From positions 1-10,705 of the forward strand of contig JAUWXU010000012.1 in NCBI GenBank assembly GCA_030616145.1: DNA of 10,705 nt, read 5' to 3'. This stretch comes from Candidatus Omnitrophota bacterium. GTDB taxonomy: Bacteria; Omnitrophota; JAUWXU01. Below the pieces are notes generated by a model. It made no database searches. It was not told where the DNA came from and saw only the letters and a list, made by a program, of their open reading frames with translations. The position numbers and the translations under genes were made by a program. Below are positions 1 through 6,931 of this stretch, in pieces. Every line of letters begins with the position of its first letter. Within the stretch, counting starts at the first letter, position 1.

Positions 1-1152
1 TATGGCAATAATAGCCAAAAATGCGGCTCCACTTAGAGTAATTCTGCTCATTATATAATCAAGATAAACTGCCGTTGGCCTGCCCGGTCTGATCCCCGGC
101 ACAAAACCACCATATCTTTTCATATTATCGGCTACATCTACCGGATTAAATGCTATGGCTGTATAAAAATAACAGAAGAAGATAATTAAAACCGCATAAA
201 AAAGTTCATAGGCAACATTACCGGGCACCAATAAATTGGCTATTCTCTGAATCACGCCAACCGGAATAAGACCGGCAATGGTAGCGGGGAAAAGTATAAT
301 CGATTGAGCAAAGATTATCGGGATAACCCCTGCCTGGTTAACCCGTAGAGGTATATAGGTACTTTGCCCTCCGTAAACCCGGCGGCCGACAATCCTTCGC
401 GCGTACTGAACAGGTATCCGGCGCTGGCCCTGGGTAATCATAATTACTCCGGCAATAACGCCTACCAACATTACCATCATCAAAACGGCTGTTAGAATTT
501 CAATTTGCCCCTTGCTCAAAAGAATATATAATTGATAAAAGGCGGCCGGTGCCCTTGAAATAATACCGGCAGTAATTATCAGTGAAATTCCATTACCTAT
601 CCCCTTCTCGGTAATTCGTTCTCCCAACCACATAATAAAGGTAGTGCCGGTGGTAAGTGTAAGTATTGTCAGCAACCTGAACGGCCAACCGGGAACCTGC
701 ACAATTCTTATACCCTGGAAGTGGGCTGGATTCTCAAGCCACATGCTGATAAATAAGGATTGAATAATACAAAGCCCCACTGTTCCGTAACGGGTGTATT
801 GAGTCAATTTTCTGCGGCCCATTTCCCCGCCTTCCTTGGCTAATTTCTCCAGATGGGGAATGACCACCGTCAGAAGCTGCAGAATAATCGAGGCAGAAAT
901 ATAAGGCATTATTCCCAGGGCAAAAATAGTCATCCGCTGCATCGCACCGCCAGTAAACATATTCATCAGGCCAAACAGTGTACCACCTTGCGTTCGGGCA
1001 ATATTGTCAAAGAACTGGGCAAGCGCTCTACCATCAATACCCGGAGTGGGAATAAAAGCGCCGATCCTGTAGACGGCAATCAAGCCAATTGTGAAAAGAA
1101 CCTTCTTTTTTAAATCAGCAATCTTAAAAATATTGGCTAATGCCTTTAACAT
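1..1152 (-). CDS. secY: SecY preprotein translocase channel subunit (3' end cut by window edge)
   Basis: SecY is the pore of the SecYEG translocon in the cytoplasmic membrane; it passes unfolded proteins outward and lets membrane helices exit sideways. The frame is open for 384 codons from ATG at 1152 to the left edge, so roughly the last 50-70 residues of a usual ~430-450-residue protein are missing. Translation starts MLKALANIFKIADLKKK and shows many hydrophobic segments. Family hallmarks include GIMPYISASIILQLL (TM2), TTGTTFIMWLGERITEKGIGNG, the cytosolic C4 loop QRRIPVQYARR, and the C5 loop GGFVPGIRPGRPT, whose Arg matches the essential E. coli Arg357. It follows rplO by 42 bp, as in the usual spc operon. 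The Shine-Dalgarno match is weak: AGGAAA about 12 nt before the ATG. I see no frameshift. Identification is secure. Confidence 0.97.
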   Translation of the reverse strand, partial: MLKALANIFKIADLKKKVLFTIGLIAVYRIGAFIPTPGIDGRALAQFFDNIARTQGGTLFGLMNMFTGGAMQRMTIFALGIMPYISASIILQLLTVVIPHLEKLAKEGGEMGRRKLTQYTRYGTVGLCIIQSLFISMWLENPAHFQGIRIVQVPGWPFRLLTILTLTTGTTFIMWLGERITEKGIGNGISLIITAGIISRAPAAFYQLYILLSKGQIEILTAVLMMVMLVGVIAGVIMITQGQRRIPVQYARRIVGRRVYGGQSTYIPLRVNQAGVIPIIFAQSIILFPATIAGLIPVGVIQRIANLLVPGNVAYELFYAVLIIFFCYFYTAIAFNPVDVADNMKRYGGFVPGIRPGRPTAVYLDYIMSRITLSGAAFLAIIAI

Positions 1153-1194
1153 TATCTAAAGATATTTCCTATTCTATTGACTATCGACTGCGGG
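1153..1194. repeat. rplO-secY spacer with AGTCGATAGTC-type words
   Basis: Read on the coding (minus) strand, this spacer contains AGTCGATAGTCAATAG, directly after AGTCCATAG at the end of rplO. The same words (AGTCGATAGAC, CTATGGACT) recur in the rpsH-rplF spacer, so two copies of one word family lie in this window. The end of rplO, codons for Ser-Pro plus the TAG stop, is itself the word AGTCCATAG. The spacer carries the weak secY ribosome binding site AGGAAA. No terminator-like hairpin is seen. Confidence 0.6.
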
Positions 1195-1617
1195 CTATGG
1201 ACTTTTTACTATCTCTGTCTTTCCGCCGGCCTTCTTTATCTTCTCAATTGCCTTTCTGGAAAAGGCATTGGCCTTGATAGTCATTGGCTTGGAAAGTTCT
1301 CCTTCGCCTAAAACCTTAACACCCCTACCCCTGTCTATATTTTTTACAATCTTCAGTTCCTTTAATTTCTGGGGGGTAACCGTCGACTCTTTAAGACCAT
1401 CCAGCGTCCGGATATTAATTATCTGATATTTTATCTTAAGCCGGGAAGTAAAACCCCGCTTGGGAATCCGTCTAATAAGCGGCATCTGTCCGCCTTCAAA
1501 TCCAGGACGCACCCCGCCGCCGGAACGGCACTTCTGGCCCCTGTGTCCCCGGCAGGATGTCTTTCCGTGACCGGAGCCGCGACCGCGGCCTACACGCTTC
1601 TTCTTTTTTACCTGCAT
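1195..1617 (-). CDS. rplO: 50S ribosomal protein L15
   Basis: L15 is a late-assembling large-subunit protein that threads a long basic N-terminal arm into 23S rRNA. This 140-residue protein shows the signature RVGRGRGSGHGKTSCRGHRGQ at about residues 8-28, the GGVRPGFEGGQMPLIRRIPKRGF segment at 34-56, and a C-terminal globular domain ending KKAGGKTEIVKSP. It is slightly short at the N-terminus: the usual MxLhxLxPxxGsrk lead is missing and the protein begins MQVKKKKRVGRG. Upstream in-frame codons give no better start. It begins 8 bp after rpsE ends, with AAGGG and AAGAAGAGA just upstream. The last three residues (KSP) and the TAG stop appear to come from an intergenic repeat word. rpmD, which normally precedes this gene, is absent. 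Confidence 0.97.
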   Translation of the reverse strand: MQVKKKKRVGRGRGSGHGKTSCRGHRGQKCRSGGGVRPGFEGGQMPLIRRIPKRGFTSRLKIKYQIINIRTLDGLKESTVTPQKLKELKIVKNIDRGRGVKVLGEGELSKPMTIKANAFSRKAIEKIKKAGGKTEIVKSP

Positions 1618-1625
1618 TCTCTTCT

Positions 1626-2102
1626 TTACCCTTCGTTTTCCCGTTGAGGAAGAAAACTTTTCAAACCATTGCCAACGGCCTTAACCACATTAATGGCATT
1701 CGTTGTGCCCAGACATTTAGTCAAAATATCCTTTATGCCGCAGCACTCGCAAATAGACCTTACCGGTCCGCCGGCAATTATGCCGGTACCGGGAGAGGCT
1801 GGTTTCAATAGAACCCTAGCAGCTCCGAAATGTCCTATTACCTGATGGGGAATACTGGTTCCCTTAAGAGATACTTTGAACATATCCCTCCGGGCACGCT
1901 CGCTAGCCTTTACAATTGCATCTCTGACCTCGTTGGCCTTGCCCAGGCCATAACCAACCCGGCCCCGCCCATCACCTACAGCTACCAGGGCGTTAAAGGA
2001 AAAACGCCTGCCTCCTTTAACAACCTTAGCCACCCTGTTTATACTAATGACCTTCTCACTTAGCTCTGTTTCTTTCTGCCCCTTTTGTTTTGTCTTTTCC
2101 AT
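1626..2102 (-). CDS. rpsE: 30S ribosomal protein S5
   Basis: S5 lies on the solvent side of the 30S near the mRNA entry and decoding region and contributes to fidelity. The protein has an N-terminal double-stranded-RNA-binding fold with [18 protein letters not shown] and [14 protein letters not shown], then a C-terminal domain with [35 protein letters not shown] and [15 protein letters not shown] chose ATG 2102 (158 aa) over the in-frame GTG at 2108 because a GAG-containing Shine-Dalgarno (AAAAGAGC) sits 8 nt before the ATG and too close to the GTG. Three cysteines cluster in [18 protein letters not shown], where many S5 proteins have Ala or Ser. The gene follows rplR by 25 bp. Next comes rplO, not rpmD as in the standard order. 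Confidence 0.97.
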   Translation of the reverse strand: MEKTKQKGQKETELSEKVISINRVAKVVKGGRRFSFNALVAVGDGRGRVGYGLGKANEVRDAIVKASERARRDMFKVSLKGTSIPHQVIGHFGAARVLLKPASPGTGIIAGGPVRSICECCGIKDILTKCLGTTNAINVVKAVGNGLKSFLPQRENEG

Positions 2103-2127
2103 CGTCACTGCTCTTTTATTAATTGGC

Positions 2128-2496
2128 TTAAAATTTCAATCCGTGTTTCCTGGCCGATTCAGCCAGACTCTTTACCCTGCCATGATAGGCATAACCGCCT
2201 CTGTCAAAAACAACCCTGGTAATACCTTTTGGCTTTGCCCCTTCGGCCAAAATCTGGCCTAATAGTTCGGCTGCTTTAACAGTACCGCCCTTGTCCATTT
2301 TTGCTTTAAATTTCTTATCTCTGGTAGAAACTGCCAGCATAGTCTTTCCTGCTAGATCGTTAATTAGCTGGGTATAAAGATTGAGCTGGCTGCGATGAAC
2401 ACTAAGCCGGGGTATCTGATCGGTCCCGCTTACTTTTCTTCTAATCCTGTTGTGCCTTTGCTTCAAGGCAATCTCTTTTTTACTTCTCTTACCCAT
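2128..2496 (-). CDS. rplR: 50S ribosomal protein L18
   Basis: L18 binds 5S rRNA together with L5 and helps dock it in the central protuberance. The 122-residue product is of normal length. It has a basic N-terminal arm ([22 protein letters not shown]), the [17 protein letters not shown] strand region at about 29-45, and the C-terminal core [28 protein letters not shown], which is diagnostic. It starts at ATG 2496 with a strong Shine-Dalgarno, GCGAGGGGAA. That site lies at the end of a CGCACGACGAA-type repeat filling the rplF-rplR spacer. Gene order on both sides (rplF before, rpsE after) is standard, so this repeat copy sits at a conserved junction, unlike the copies in the S10 half. Confidence 0.97.
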   Translation of the reverse strand: MGKRSKKEIALKQRHNRIRRKVSGTDQIPRLSVHRSQLNLYTQLINDLAGKTMLAVSTRDKKFKAKMDKGGTVKAAELLGQILAEGAKPKGITRVVFDRGGYAYHGRVKSLAESARKHGLKF

Positions 2497-2605
2497 TTCC
2501 CCTCGCTTTATTCCTCACTTCGTCGTGCGTTAGGCGTATTGTGTATTGCGTAAAAATATTTTAAACGTAATACAGGACGCAATACGAATTAATCTGTGTT
2601 ATTTA
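2497..2605. repeat. CGTATTGCG/CGCAATACG palindromic repeat in rplF-rplR spacer
   Basis: This is the longest spacer in the window (109 bp). On the plus strand it holds TTCGTCGTGCG (2519-2529), then repeated GCGTATTG/GTATTGCG words. Their imperfect inverse follows: GTATTGCGT at 2543-2551 can pair 8 of 9 with ACGTAATAC at 2565-2573, around the small palindrome AAAATATTTT. An outer GCGTATTG (2534-2541) can pair with CAATACG near 2580-2586. The spacer also carries AACACAGATT, a word shared with the rplE-rpsN spacer. TTCGTCGTGCG recurs exactly before rplC and rplW, and with one mismatch before rpsC. The transcribed end supplies the rplR ribosome binding site. Confidence 0.75.
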
Positions 2606-3142
2606 TCAGGCGACCGCCTTCCCCTGCTTGCGGCGGACATACTCGCCAACATATCTTATCCCTTTTCCTTTATAGGGCTCTGGTTCATAAAAATAGCGAA
2701 TCTCGGCAGCTACCTGACCCACCAATTGTTTATCAATGCCTTTGACGATAAGATGGGTGGGTTTTGGTAGCTCTATTTTAATTCCCTCAGGGATAGGAAA
2801 ATCTACGGGATGTGAATAACCCAATAACAGGTTAAGTACATTGTCTTTAAGCTGGGCCCGGTAACCCCTTCCGTGAATCTCGAGTTCCTTGGAATATCCT
2901 TTAGTCACACCATCTACCATATTGGCAATCAAACTCCTGGTTAATCCGTGCAGAGAACAATCCTGCTTACTATCAGATGACCTGACAACCAGGATTTGAC
3001 CGTTGCGCTGCTCCACCTTCATACGGGGATTTGCATCCAGTAATAATTCACCCTGCGGACCGGTAACCTTTATCTGTGTTCCGGAAATCTCAACCTTGAC
3101 CTTGTCCGGAATTGCTATTGGATTCTTACCAACCCTTGACAT
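2606..3142 (-). CDS. rplF: 50S ribosomal protein L6
   Basis: L6 binds 23S rRNA near the sarcin-ricin loop at the base of the L7/L12 stalk, where translation factors dock. The 178-residue protein has the normal length and two tandem L6 folds. It opens MSRVGKNPIAIPDKVKVEI, has the domain junction GYSKELEIHGRGYRAQLKDNVLNLLLGYSHPV at about 82-113, and ends with the family signature EPYKGKGIRYVGEYVRRKQGKAVA. The start ATG 3142 has GAGGA immediately upstream, with a second AGGAG slightly farther away, in the word GGAGCGAAGTGAGGA. It lies between rpsH and rplR as in standard spc operons, with an unusually long repeat-bearing spacer on each side (78 and 109 bp). Confidence 0.98.
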   Translation of the reverse strand: MSRVGKNPIAIPDKVKVEISGTQIKVTGPQGELLLDANPRMKVEQRNGQILVVRSSDSKQDCSLHGLTRSLIANMVDGVTKGYSKELEIHGRGYRAQLKDNVLNLLLGYSHPVDFPIPEGIKIELPKPTHLIVKGIDKQLVGQVAAEIRYFYEPEPYKGKGIRYVGEYVRRKQGKAVA

Positions 3143-3220
3143 TCCTCACTTCGCTCCTGATTAAGTCCATAGATTGTTAAAAAATATCTCTTTTTTTGTC
3201 TATCGACTATTTAATTTCTT
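3143..3220. repeat. rpsH-rplF spacer with AGTCGATAGAC words and portable ribosome binding site
   Basis: Coding-strand reading gives AGTCGATAGAC, an A-rich run, CTATGGACT and then GGAGCGAAGTGAGGA directly before the rplF ATG. The first words match those of the rplO-secY spacer. The last word resembles GCGAGG- and GAAGTGAGG-type sequences before rplR and rplB. No good stem-loop terminator is apparent, although the run of seven T on the plus strand (A on the mRNA) is notable. Confidence 0.55.
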
Positions 3221-3619
3221 TCACCACACGTAACACAGCACCTCTCCGCCAACTTTCTGCTTTCTGGCTTCTTTATTAGACAAGACACCGTTTGAAGTTG
3301 ACAGTATAGCTATGCCTAATCCCTGGAGGACAATGGGTATTTTATCGCTTTTAACATAAACACGGCGGCTTGGTTTTGAAATTCTTTTGAGATCTCTGAT
3401 CGCTGGACGGTCCTCAGCAACAAACTTCAGGTAAACCCTTAAGGTGCTGCGAGCACCGTCAGAAATCTTCTTATAGTTAGAAATAAAGCCCTGCTTCTTC
3501 AAAATTTTCAGAACTTCTTCTGTCAATCTTGAAGCAACAAGATCGGTCTTTTGGTGTTTTGCCCGACTCGCGTTTCTGATAATGGTTAAATTATCCGCCA
3601 GGGAATCTGTTATACTCAT
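3221..3619 (-). CDS. rpsH: 30S ribosomal protein S8
   Basis: S8 is a primary 16S rRNA binder (helix 21, central domain) and in E. coli also represses the spc operon by binding its mRNA near rplE. The frame is open to 3757, but that extension overlaps rpsN. I place the start at ATG 3619 because the protein then begins MSITDSLADNLTIIRNASRAKHQ, typical of S8, and a very strong GGGGTGAGGAG lies immediately upstream. This gives 132 residues, the usual size. The C-terminal domain shows SKPSRRVYVKSDKIP, GLGIAILSTSNGVLSNKEARKQKVGGEVLCYVW, with the diagnostic STSxGVLSxxEAR and final GGEVLCYVW. The gap to rpsN is 20 bp. Order rpsN-rpsH-rplF is standard. Confidence 0.98.
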   Translation of the reverse strand: MSITDSLADNLTIIRNASRAKHQKTDLVASRLTEEVLKILKKQGFISNYKKISDGARSTLRVYLKFVAEDRPAIRDLKRISKPSRRVYVKSDKIPIVLQGLGIAILSTSNGVLSNKEARKQKVGGEVLCYVW

Positions 3620-3639
3620 CTCCTCACCCCTCTTTTCGT

Positions 3640-3825
3640 TTACCAGCTTGCTTTTGTTACTCCCGGTATCTCTCCGCGGGATGCAAGCTCTCTGAAACAT
3701 ATCCGGCATAATCCGAATTTTCGCATATATCCTCTTGTGCGCCCGCAAAGATTGCATCGGTTATATGCCCTTACCTTAAATTTCGGTTTTCTCTTTTGTT
3801 TTGCTATTAATGACTTCTTCGCCAT
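3640..3825 (-). CDS. rpsN: 30S ribosomal protein S14, zinc-binding (type Z)
   Basis: S14 sits in the 30S head next to S3 and S10. This is the 61-residue zinc-ribbon version: CNLC at residues 24-27 and CRIC at 40-43 form the CxxC...CxxC metal site. They are followed by the typical end [18 protein letters not shown], and the N-terminus [24 protein letters not shown] is also typical. The start at ATG 3825 has AAGGT about 9 nt upstream. It lies in its standard place between rplE and rpsH. The zinc form implies that a zinc-independent S14 paralogue might exist elsewhere in the genome, which this window cannot show. Confidence 0.98.
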   Translation of the reverse strand: MAKKSLIAKQKRKPKFKVRAYNRCNLCGRTRGYMRKFGLCRICFRELASRGEIPGVTKASW

Positions 3826-3892
3826 AAATTCGTTACCTTAGGATTTATCTTTATCTGTGTAATCTGTCTTTAATCAGTGTAATCTGTGTTAT
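3826..3892. repeat. rplE-rpsN spacer with AATCTGTGT tandem words
   Basis: The plus strand reads TTATCTGTGTAATCTGTC, then TTAATCAGTGTAATCTGTG: three to four degenerate copies of a 10-bp unit close to TAATCTGTGT (ACACAGATTA on the mRNA). Related words appear in the rplF-rplR spacer (AATCTGTGTT near 2591) and the rplN-rplX spacer (ATCTGTGT near 4832). The rpsN ribosome binding site AAGGT lies at the left end. The spacer is 67 bp and has no other recognisable element. Confidence 0.65.
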
Positions 3893-4432
3893 TTATTTCT
3901 TGAACGGCATTCCCATCAGCCGCAATAACTCAAATGCCTGTTCATCTGAATTTGTAGAAGTTGTGATAGCTATATCCATACCCCGAGTTTTTTGGAACTT
4001 ATCGTAATCAATTTCCGGGAATATAATCTGTTCAGTTATCCCCAAATTATAATTCCCTCTCCCATCAAATGCCTTAGTGGATAATCCTCTGAAATCTCTG
4101 ACTCTGGCCAGGGCAACATTAACCAAACGATCGAAAAATTCATACATCATTCTACCCCTCAGAGTGACCTTACAGCCAACCGGAACCCCCGCCCTGATTT
4201 TAAAGCCGGCTACTGCCTTTTTAGCAAATGTCTTTATCGGCTTCTGGCCAACGATAAGGCTCAAGCCGGATACTGCTTCATCCAAAATCTTGGCATCATG
4301 CGCCGCCTCACCCACGCCCATATTAACAACAATCTTTTCCAATTTCGGCGCAGCCAGTCGATTTTTAATCCCCAGTTTATCCATTAACTGAGGAACAACC
4401 TCATTTTTGTATTTATCATGTAATCTAGCCAT
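3893..4432 (-). CDS. rplE: 50S ribosomal protein L5
   Basis: L5 binds 5S rRNA with L18 and contacts the P-site tRNA and S13 across the subunit interface. The 179-residue product matches the usual size. It opens [24 protein letters not shown] and has [24 protein letters not shown] at about 30-53. It continues with [32 protein letters not shown] and the C-terminal signature [34 protein letters not shown], and ends RLMGMPFKK. Start ATG 4432 is the only sensible one. Its Shine-Dalgarno is weak (TTGGAC or GGGATT), so coupling to rplX, 52 bp upstream, may matter. In E. coli the S8 repressor site lies near the start of this gene. I could not identify an equivalent fold by eye. Confidence 0.98.
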   Translation of the reverse strand: MARLHDKYKNEVVPQLMDKLGIKNRLAAPKLEKIVVNMGVGEAAHDAKILDEAVSGLSLIVGQKPIKTFAKKAVAGFKIRAGVPVGCKVTLRGRMMYEFFDRLVNVALARVRDFRGLSTKAFDGRGNYNLGITEQIIFPEIDYDKFQKTRGMDIAITTSTNSDEQAFELLRLMGMPFKK

Positions 4433-4484
4433 AATTTGTCGTCCAATCCCTAATTAGTACCAAAGTGTCCAAGTAAAAGAGGCT

Positions 4485-4796
4485 TTAAATTATCTCCCCG
4501 CATTTCTTGCAGACTCTTACTTTAGTGCCATCGGATAAAGACTTACGCCCGGACCTGCTTGGTTTCTTACAGCGGGGACACACTAATATCAAATTAGATA
4601 AATGGATAAAGCCCTCTTTGCTAACAATACCCCCCTGGGGATTTATCTTACTGGGCCGCGTAGCCCTTTTTATTATATTTAAACCTTCGGCTATAGCGCG
4701 ACCCTGCGGGGAAAATATTTTTAACAACTTGGCTGTTTTTCCCTTTTCTTTTCCGGCAATAACCTTGACTGTATCATTTACCTTTAAATTCCTCAT
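4485..4796 (-). CDS. rplX: 50S ribosomal protein L24 with C-terminal zinc-type cysteines
   Basis: L24 is an assembly initiator that binds 23S rRNA domain I and lies near the peptide tunnel exit. The 103-residue protein has the KOW motif at about residues 6-33 (VNDTVKVIAGKEKGKTAKLLKIF), then the conserved GLNIIKRATRPSKINPQGGI. The C-terminal extension carries CPRC (about 73-76) and CKKC (about 96-99), a CxxC pair likely to bind zinc. Start ATG 4796 has GAGGGA about 4 nt upstream, lying at the end of a GTGACGA-type tandem repeat. Order rplN-rplX-rplE is standard. No anomalies. Confidence 0.98.
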   Translation of the reverse strand: MRNLKVNDTVKVIAGKEKGKTAKLLKIFSPQGRAIAEGLNIIKRATRPSKINPQGGIVSKEGFIHLSNLILVCPRCKKPSRSGRKSLSDGTKVRVCKKCGEII

Positions 4797-4842
4797 TTAT
4801 CCCTCATCACTCGTCACTCGTCACTTGTTTTCATCTGTGTCG
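4797..4842. repeat. rplN-rplX spacer, GTGACGA tandem repeat
   Basis: The coding strand reads CACAGATG, then AAGTGACGAGTGACGAG and GTGATGAGGGA: about three and a half copies of the 7-bp unit GTGACGA. The last, degenerate copy merges into GAGGGATAA, which is the rplX Shine-Dalgarno. The repeat therefore occupies nearly the whole 46-bp spacer and supplies the translation signal. Confidence 0.65.
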
Positions 4843-5211
4843 TTAGACGACCTCCGGTGCCAATGAGATTATCTTCATAAAGTTTTTATCCCTTAATTCA
4901 CGGGCAATTGGGCCAAAAATCCTTGTTCCCCTGGGATTACCTTCTGCATCTATAATAACAATGGAATTTGAATCAAATCTGAGATATGAACCGTCTTTCC
5001 GTCTAATCGGAAAAGCAGTCCTGACCACCACTGCCCTTACCACTTGGCCCTTTTTTATTGTAGCTCTGGGAATGGCCTCTTTAACTGTACAGGTAATTAC
5101 ATCACCAATGGAGGCAATCCTCTTGCCGGAACGACCTATCACTCCAATACAGGCCGCTTTGGTTGCCCCTGTGTTATCAGCCACATCCAGTATCGTCTGC
5201 ATCTGAATCAT
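4843..5211 (-). CDS. rplN: 50S ribosomal protein L14
   Basis: L14 is a small beta-barrel protein at the subunit interface, contacting 16S helix 14 and the RsfS silencing-factor site. The 122-residue length is normal. It opens [26 protein letters not shown] and shows the family patch [36 protein letters not shown] at about 54-89. It continues [32 protein letters not shown], a very conserved end. The start codon overlaps the rpsQ stop (ATGA, 4 bp), implying translational coupling. The upstream AGG is only a weak Shine-Dalgarno. This gene opens the spc part of the cluster; no separate promoter is visible because the overlap leaves no spacer. Confidence 0.98.
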   Translation of the reverse strand: MIQMQTILDVADNTGATKAACIGVIGRSGKRIASIGDVITCTVKEAIPRATIKKGQVVRAVVVRTAFPIRRKDGSYLRFDSNSIVIIDAEGNPRGTRIFGPIARELRDKNFMKIISLAPEVV

Positions 5212-5474
5212 TCTATTCGCCTACTCTCTAATATCTCTTGCAGACGCCATCTTTTTTGTTTAGACAGCGGCCTGGTCTCGACAATTTTAACCTTGCTGCC
5301 AATCTTGGCTTTATTTTCACTATCATCAACTTTAAATTTCTTAGACTTGGTAATGGTCTTGCCATAACGGGGATGTCTGGTCAATCTAACCACCTTGACA
5401 ACGATGGTTTTATCCATTTTATCACTTACAACTATACCGACCAGCTCTTTTCTGCGGCCTCTTTCACTTGGCAT
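5208..5474 (-). CDS. rpsQ: 30S ribosomal protein S17
   Basis: S17 is an OB-fold primary binder of 16S rRNA (5' domain). The 88-residue protein begins [28 protein letters not shown]. It has the conserved [53 protein letters not shown], in which HPxYGK, the aspartate-rich turn and ETRPLSKxKRW are diagnostic. It starts inside the end of rpmC (11-bp overlap) with GGGGAAG about 5 nt upstream, and its stop overlaps the rplN start. This tight packing, rpmC-rpsQ-rplN, is the standard arrangement and is unaffected by the rearrangement upstream. Confidence 0.98.
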   Translation of the reverse strand: MPSERGRRKELVGIVVSDKMDKTIVVKVVRLTRHPRYGKTITKSKKFKVDDSENKAKIGSKVKIVETRPLSKQKRWRLQEILESRRIE

Positions 5475-5661
5475 TATTCTTCCCCTCTCTCTGGATAGTC
5501 AAGATTCTGGCGATATCCCGTTTGGTCATTTTAATCCGGCTGGGTTTTTCAATCTTGCCGGTTTTTGCCTGAAATCTCAACTTAAACAATTCCTCTTTTA
5601 GAGAAACTAATTTATGCTCTAATTCATCAGTACTTAACTGTCTTATTTCATCGGTCTTCAT
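5464..5661 (-). CDS. rpmC: 50S ribosomal protein L29
   Basis: L29 is a small two-helix protein next to L23 at the tunnel exit, where trigger factor and SRP dock. The 65-residue product has the expected helical-hairpin pattern: [59 protein letters not shown], with the LFxLRFQ...TGxxExPxRI core and RxIARIxT end. The start ATG 5661 overlaps the TGA of rplD (ATGA), with GAGG 8 nt upstream inside rplD. In the standard operon L29 follows rplP (L16). Here it follows rplD, a non-standard neighbour, yet the join is as tight as any native junction in the cluster. Confidence 0.98.
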   Translation of the reverse strand: MKTDEIRQLSTDELEHKLVSLKEELFKLRFQAKTGKIEKPSRIKMTKRDIARILTIQREGKNNAK

Positions 5662-6284
5662 TGTAATAACCTCGAAGTCATTTTGTTTAAGGCATCCTCG
5701 GCAATGATCAGCTTATGGTGTCTTAAAATATCATAGGCATTGCAATCTTCCGACCTCTTTACAGTAAGACCAGGTATATTCCTGGATGCCCGCTTTAAAT
5801 TTGAATCTAAAGCAGCAGTGACAATTAATGGCCGGTCTAACGCCTTCAATTTTGAAAGCATTGATACAACCTTTTTAGTCTTTGGTTCGTCGATCTTTAT
5901 TTCTTTAATAAGTACTAACTGCTTATTGTTAAGCTTGACATTTAAGGCCGAAATCACGGCCAGCGCCTTTATCTTTTTAGGTAATTTATACGAATAACTA
6001 CGGGGATGCGGCCCAAATACCACGCCGCCCCCTGTCCATATCGGTGACCTTATAGTGCTGGCTCTCGCCCTTCCGGTTCCTTTCTGTCTCCAGGGCTTTT
6101 TTCCACCGCCCCTTACCTCTTTGCGGGTTTTAGTGGAGGCGCAACCGCTGCGTTTATTATTAGCGTACATCCGCATTGTCTGGCGCAAAAGGACATCATT
6201 GACCTTACTGCCAAAAATAGTTTTGTCAAGCTCAACCTTCCCGACCTTTTTTCCTTCTAAATCATAAAGCGAAGCAGATAACAT
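5658..6284 (-). CDS. rplD: 50S ribosomal protein L4
   Basis: L4 has a globular domain on the 50S surface and a long loop that narrows the nascent-peptide tunnel together with L22. In E. coli it also represses the S10 operon through the leader RNA and inhibits RNase E. The 208-residue protein shows the tunnel loop signature TRKEVRGGGKKPWRQKGTGRARASTIRSPIWTGGGVVFGPHPR at about residues 53-95. The globular C-terminal half runs LPKKIKALAVISALNVKL to LRHHKLIIAEDALNKM. It starts on a TAATG overlap with rplC and has AAGGT 9 nt upstream. Its position, after rplC but followed by rpmC instead of rplW, is non-standard: the rplC-rplD pair has moved as a unit to the far side of rplV. Confidence 0.98.
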   Translation of the reverse strand: MLSASLYDLEGKKVGKVELDKTIFGSKVNDVLLRQTMRMYANNKRSGCASTKTRKEVRGGGKKPWRQKGTGRARASTIRSPIWTGGGVVFGPHPRSYSYKLPKKIKALAVISALNVKLNNKQLVLIKEIKIDEPKTKKVVSMLSKLKALDRPLIVTAALDSNLKRASRNIPGLTVKRSEDCNAYDILRHHKLIIAEDALNKMTSRLLQ

Positions 6285-6931
6285 TATGCAAATACCTTTT
6301 CTGGTTTCTTAACGGCGTTTCTGATAACCAAATAACTATTTTTATGCCCGGGGACCGCGCCCTTGACCATCAGCATGTTGTTTTCCAGGTCAACTTTTAT
6401 AACTTTTAAGCTCTGGACAGTTCTTCTGTTGCCCCCCATTCTGCCGGGAAGGTGATGACCTTTAAATACCCTGGATGGGAAAGCGCTGGCACCTATTGAA
6501 CCGGGACGACGATGTGTCATGGAACCATGAGAGGCAGGACCTCCACTCCACCCCCATCTCTTCATCCCCCCCTGAAAACCCTTACCAATGGTTATACCGC
6601 TAACATCAACAAAATCACCTTCCTTAAATATATCTACCTTTATTTCCCGGCCAATCTTATAGTTATCCTTGTCGGAAATCCTGATTTCCTTAATAAATTT
6701 TTTAGGTTTAACACCGGCCTTCTTGAAGTGGCCAAGAAGCGGTCTTTTAGTCCGATTTTCTTTTTTTTCACCAAATCCCAGCTGAACAGCCCGGTATCCA
6801 TCAAGGTCTGGAACCTTCAACTGCAGGACTAAACAGGGCCCGGCCTCTATAATAGTAACCGGAGTAAGCTTCCCGTCCTTTTCAAACGTCTCGGTCATTC
6901 CTATTTTTCTGCCCAATATCCCTATTGCCAT
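6284..6931 (-). CDS. rplC: 50S ribosomal protein L3
   Basis: L3 is an early assembly protein whose extended loop reaches the peptidyl-transferase centre. The 215-residue product is of usual size. It opens MAIGILGRKIGMTETFEKDGKLTPVTIIEAGPC and has the central loop GITIGKGFQGGMKRWGWSGGPASHGSMTHRRPGSIGASAFPSRVFKGHHLPGRMGG at about 111-166. It ends VKGAVPGHKNSYLVIRNAVKKPEKVFA. The start ATG 6931 has AAGGAG 8 nt upstream, within a repeat-derived leader. Standard order places this gene directly after rpsJ. Here it follows rplV. Its upstream leader is almost the same as that of rplW. The rplC stop overlaps the rplD start by 1 bp. Confidence 0.98.
   Translation of the reverse strand: MAIGILGRKIGMTETFEKDGKLTPVTIIEAGPCLVLQLKVPDLDGYRAVQLGFGEKKENRTKRPLLGHFKKAGVKPKKFIKEIRISDKDNYKIGREIKVDIFKEGDFVDVSGITIGKGFQGGMKRWGWSGGPASHGSMTHRRPGSIGASAFPSRVFKGHHLPGRMGGNRRTVQSLKVIKVDLENNMLMVKGAVPGHKNSYLVIRNAVKKPEKVFA

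Noticed and set aside
2103..2108. GTG start for rpsE two codons upstream
   Set aside because: The Shine-Dalgarno is well spaced for ATG 2102 and too close to this GTG. The difference is only two residues.
3620..3757. N-terminal extension of the rpsH frame (46 extra residues)
   Set aside because: It overlaps rpsN in another frame and has no S8-like sequence. ATG 3619 has a very strong Shine-Dalgarno and gives the standard S8 start.
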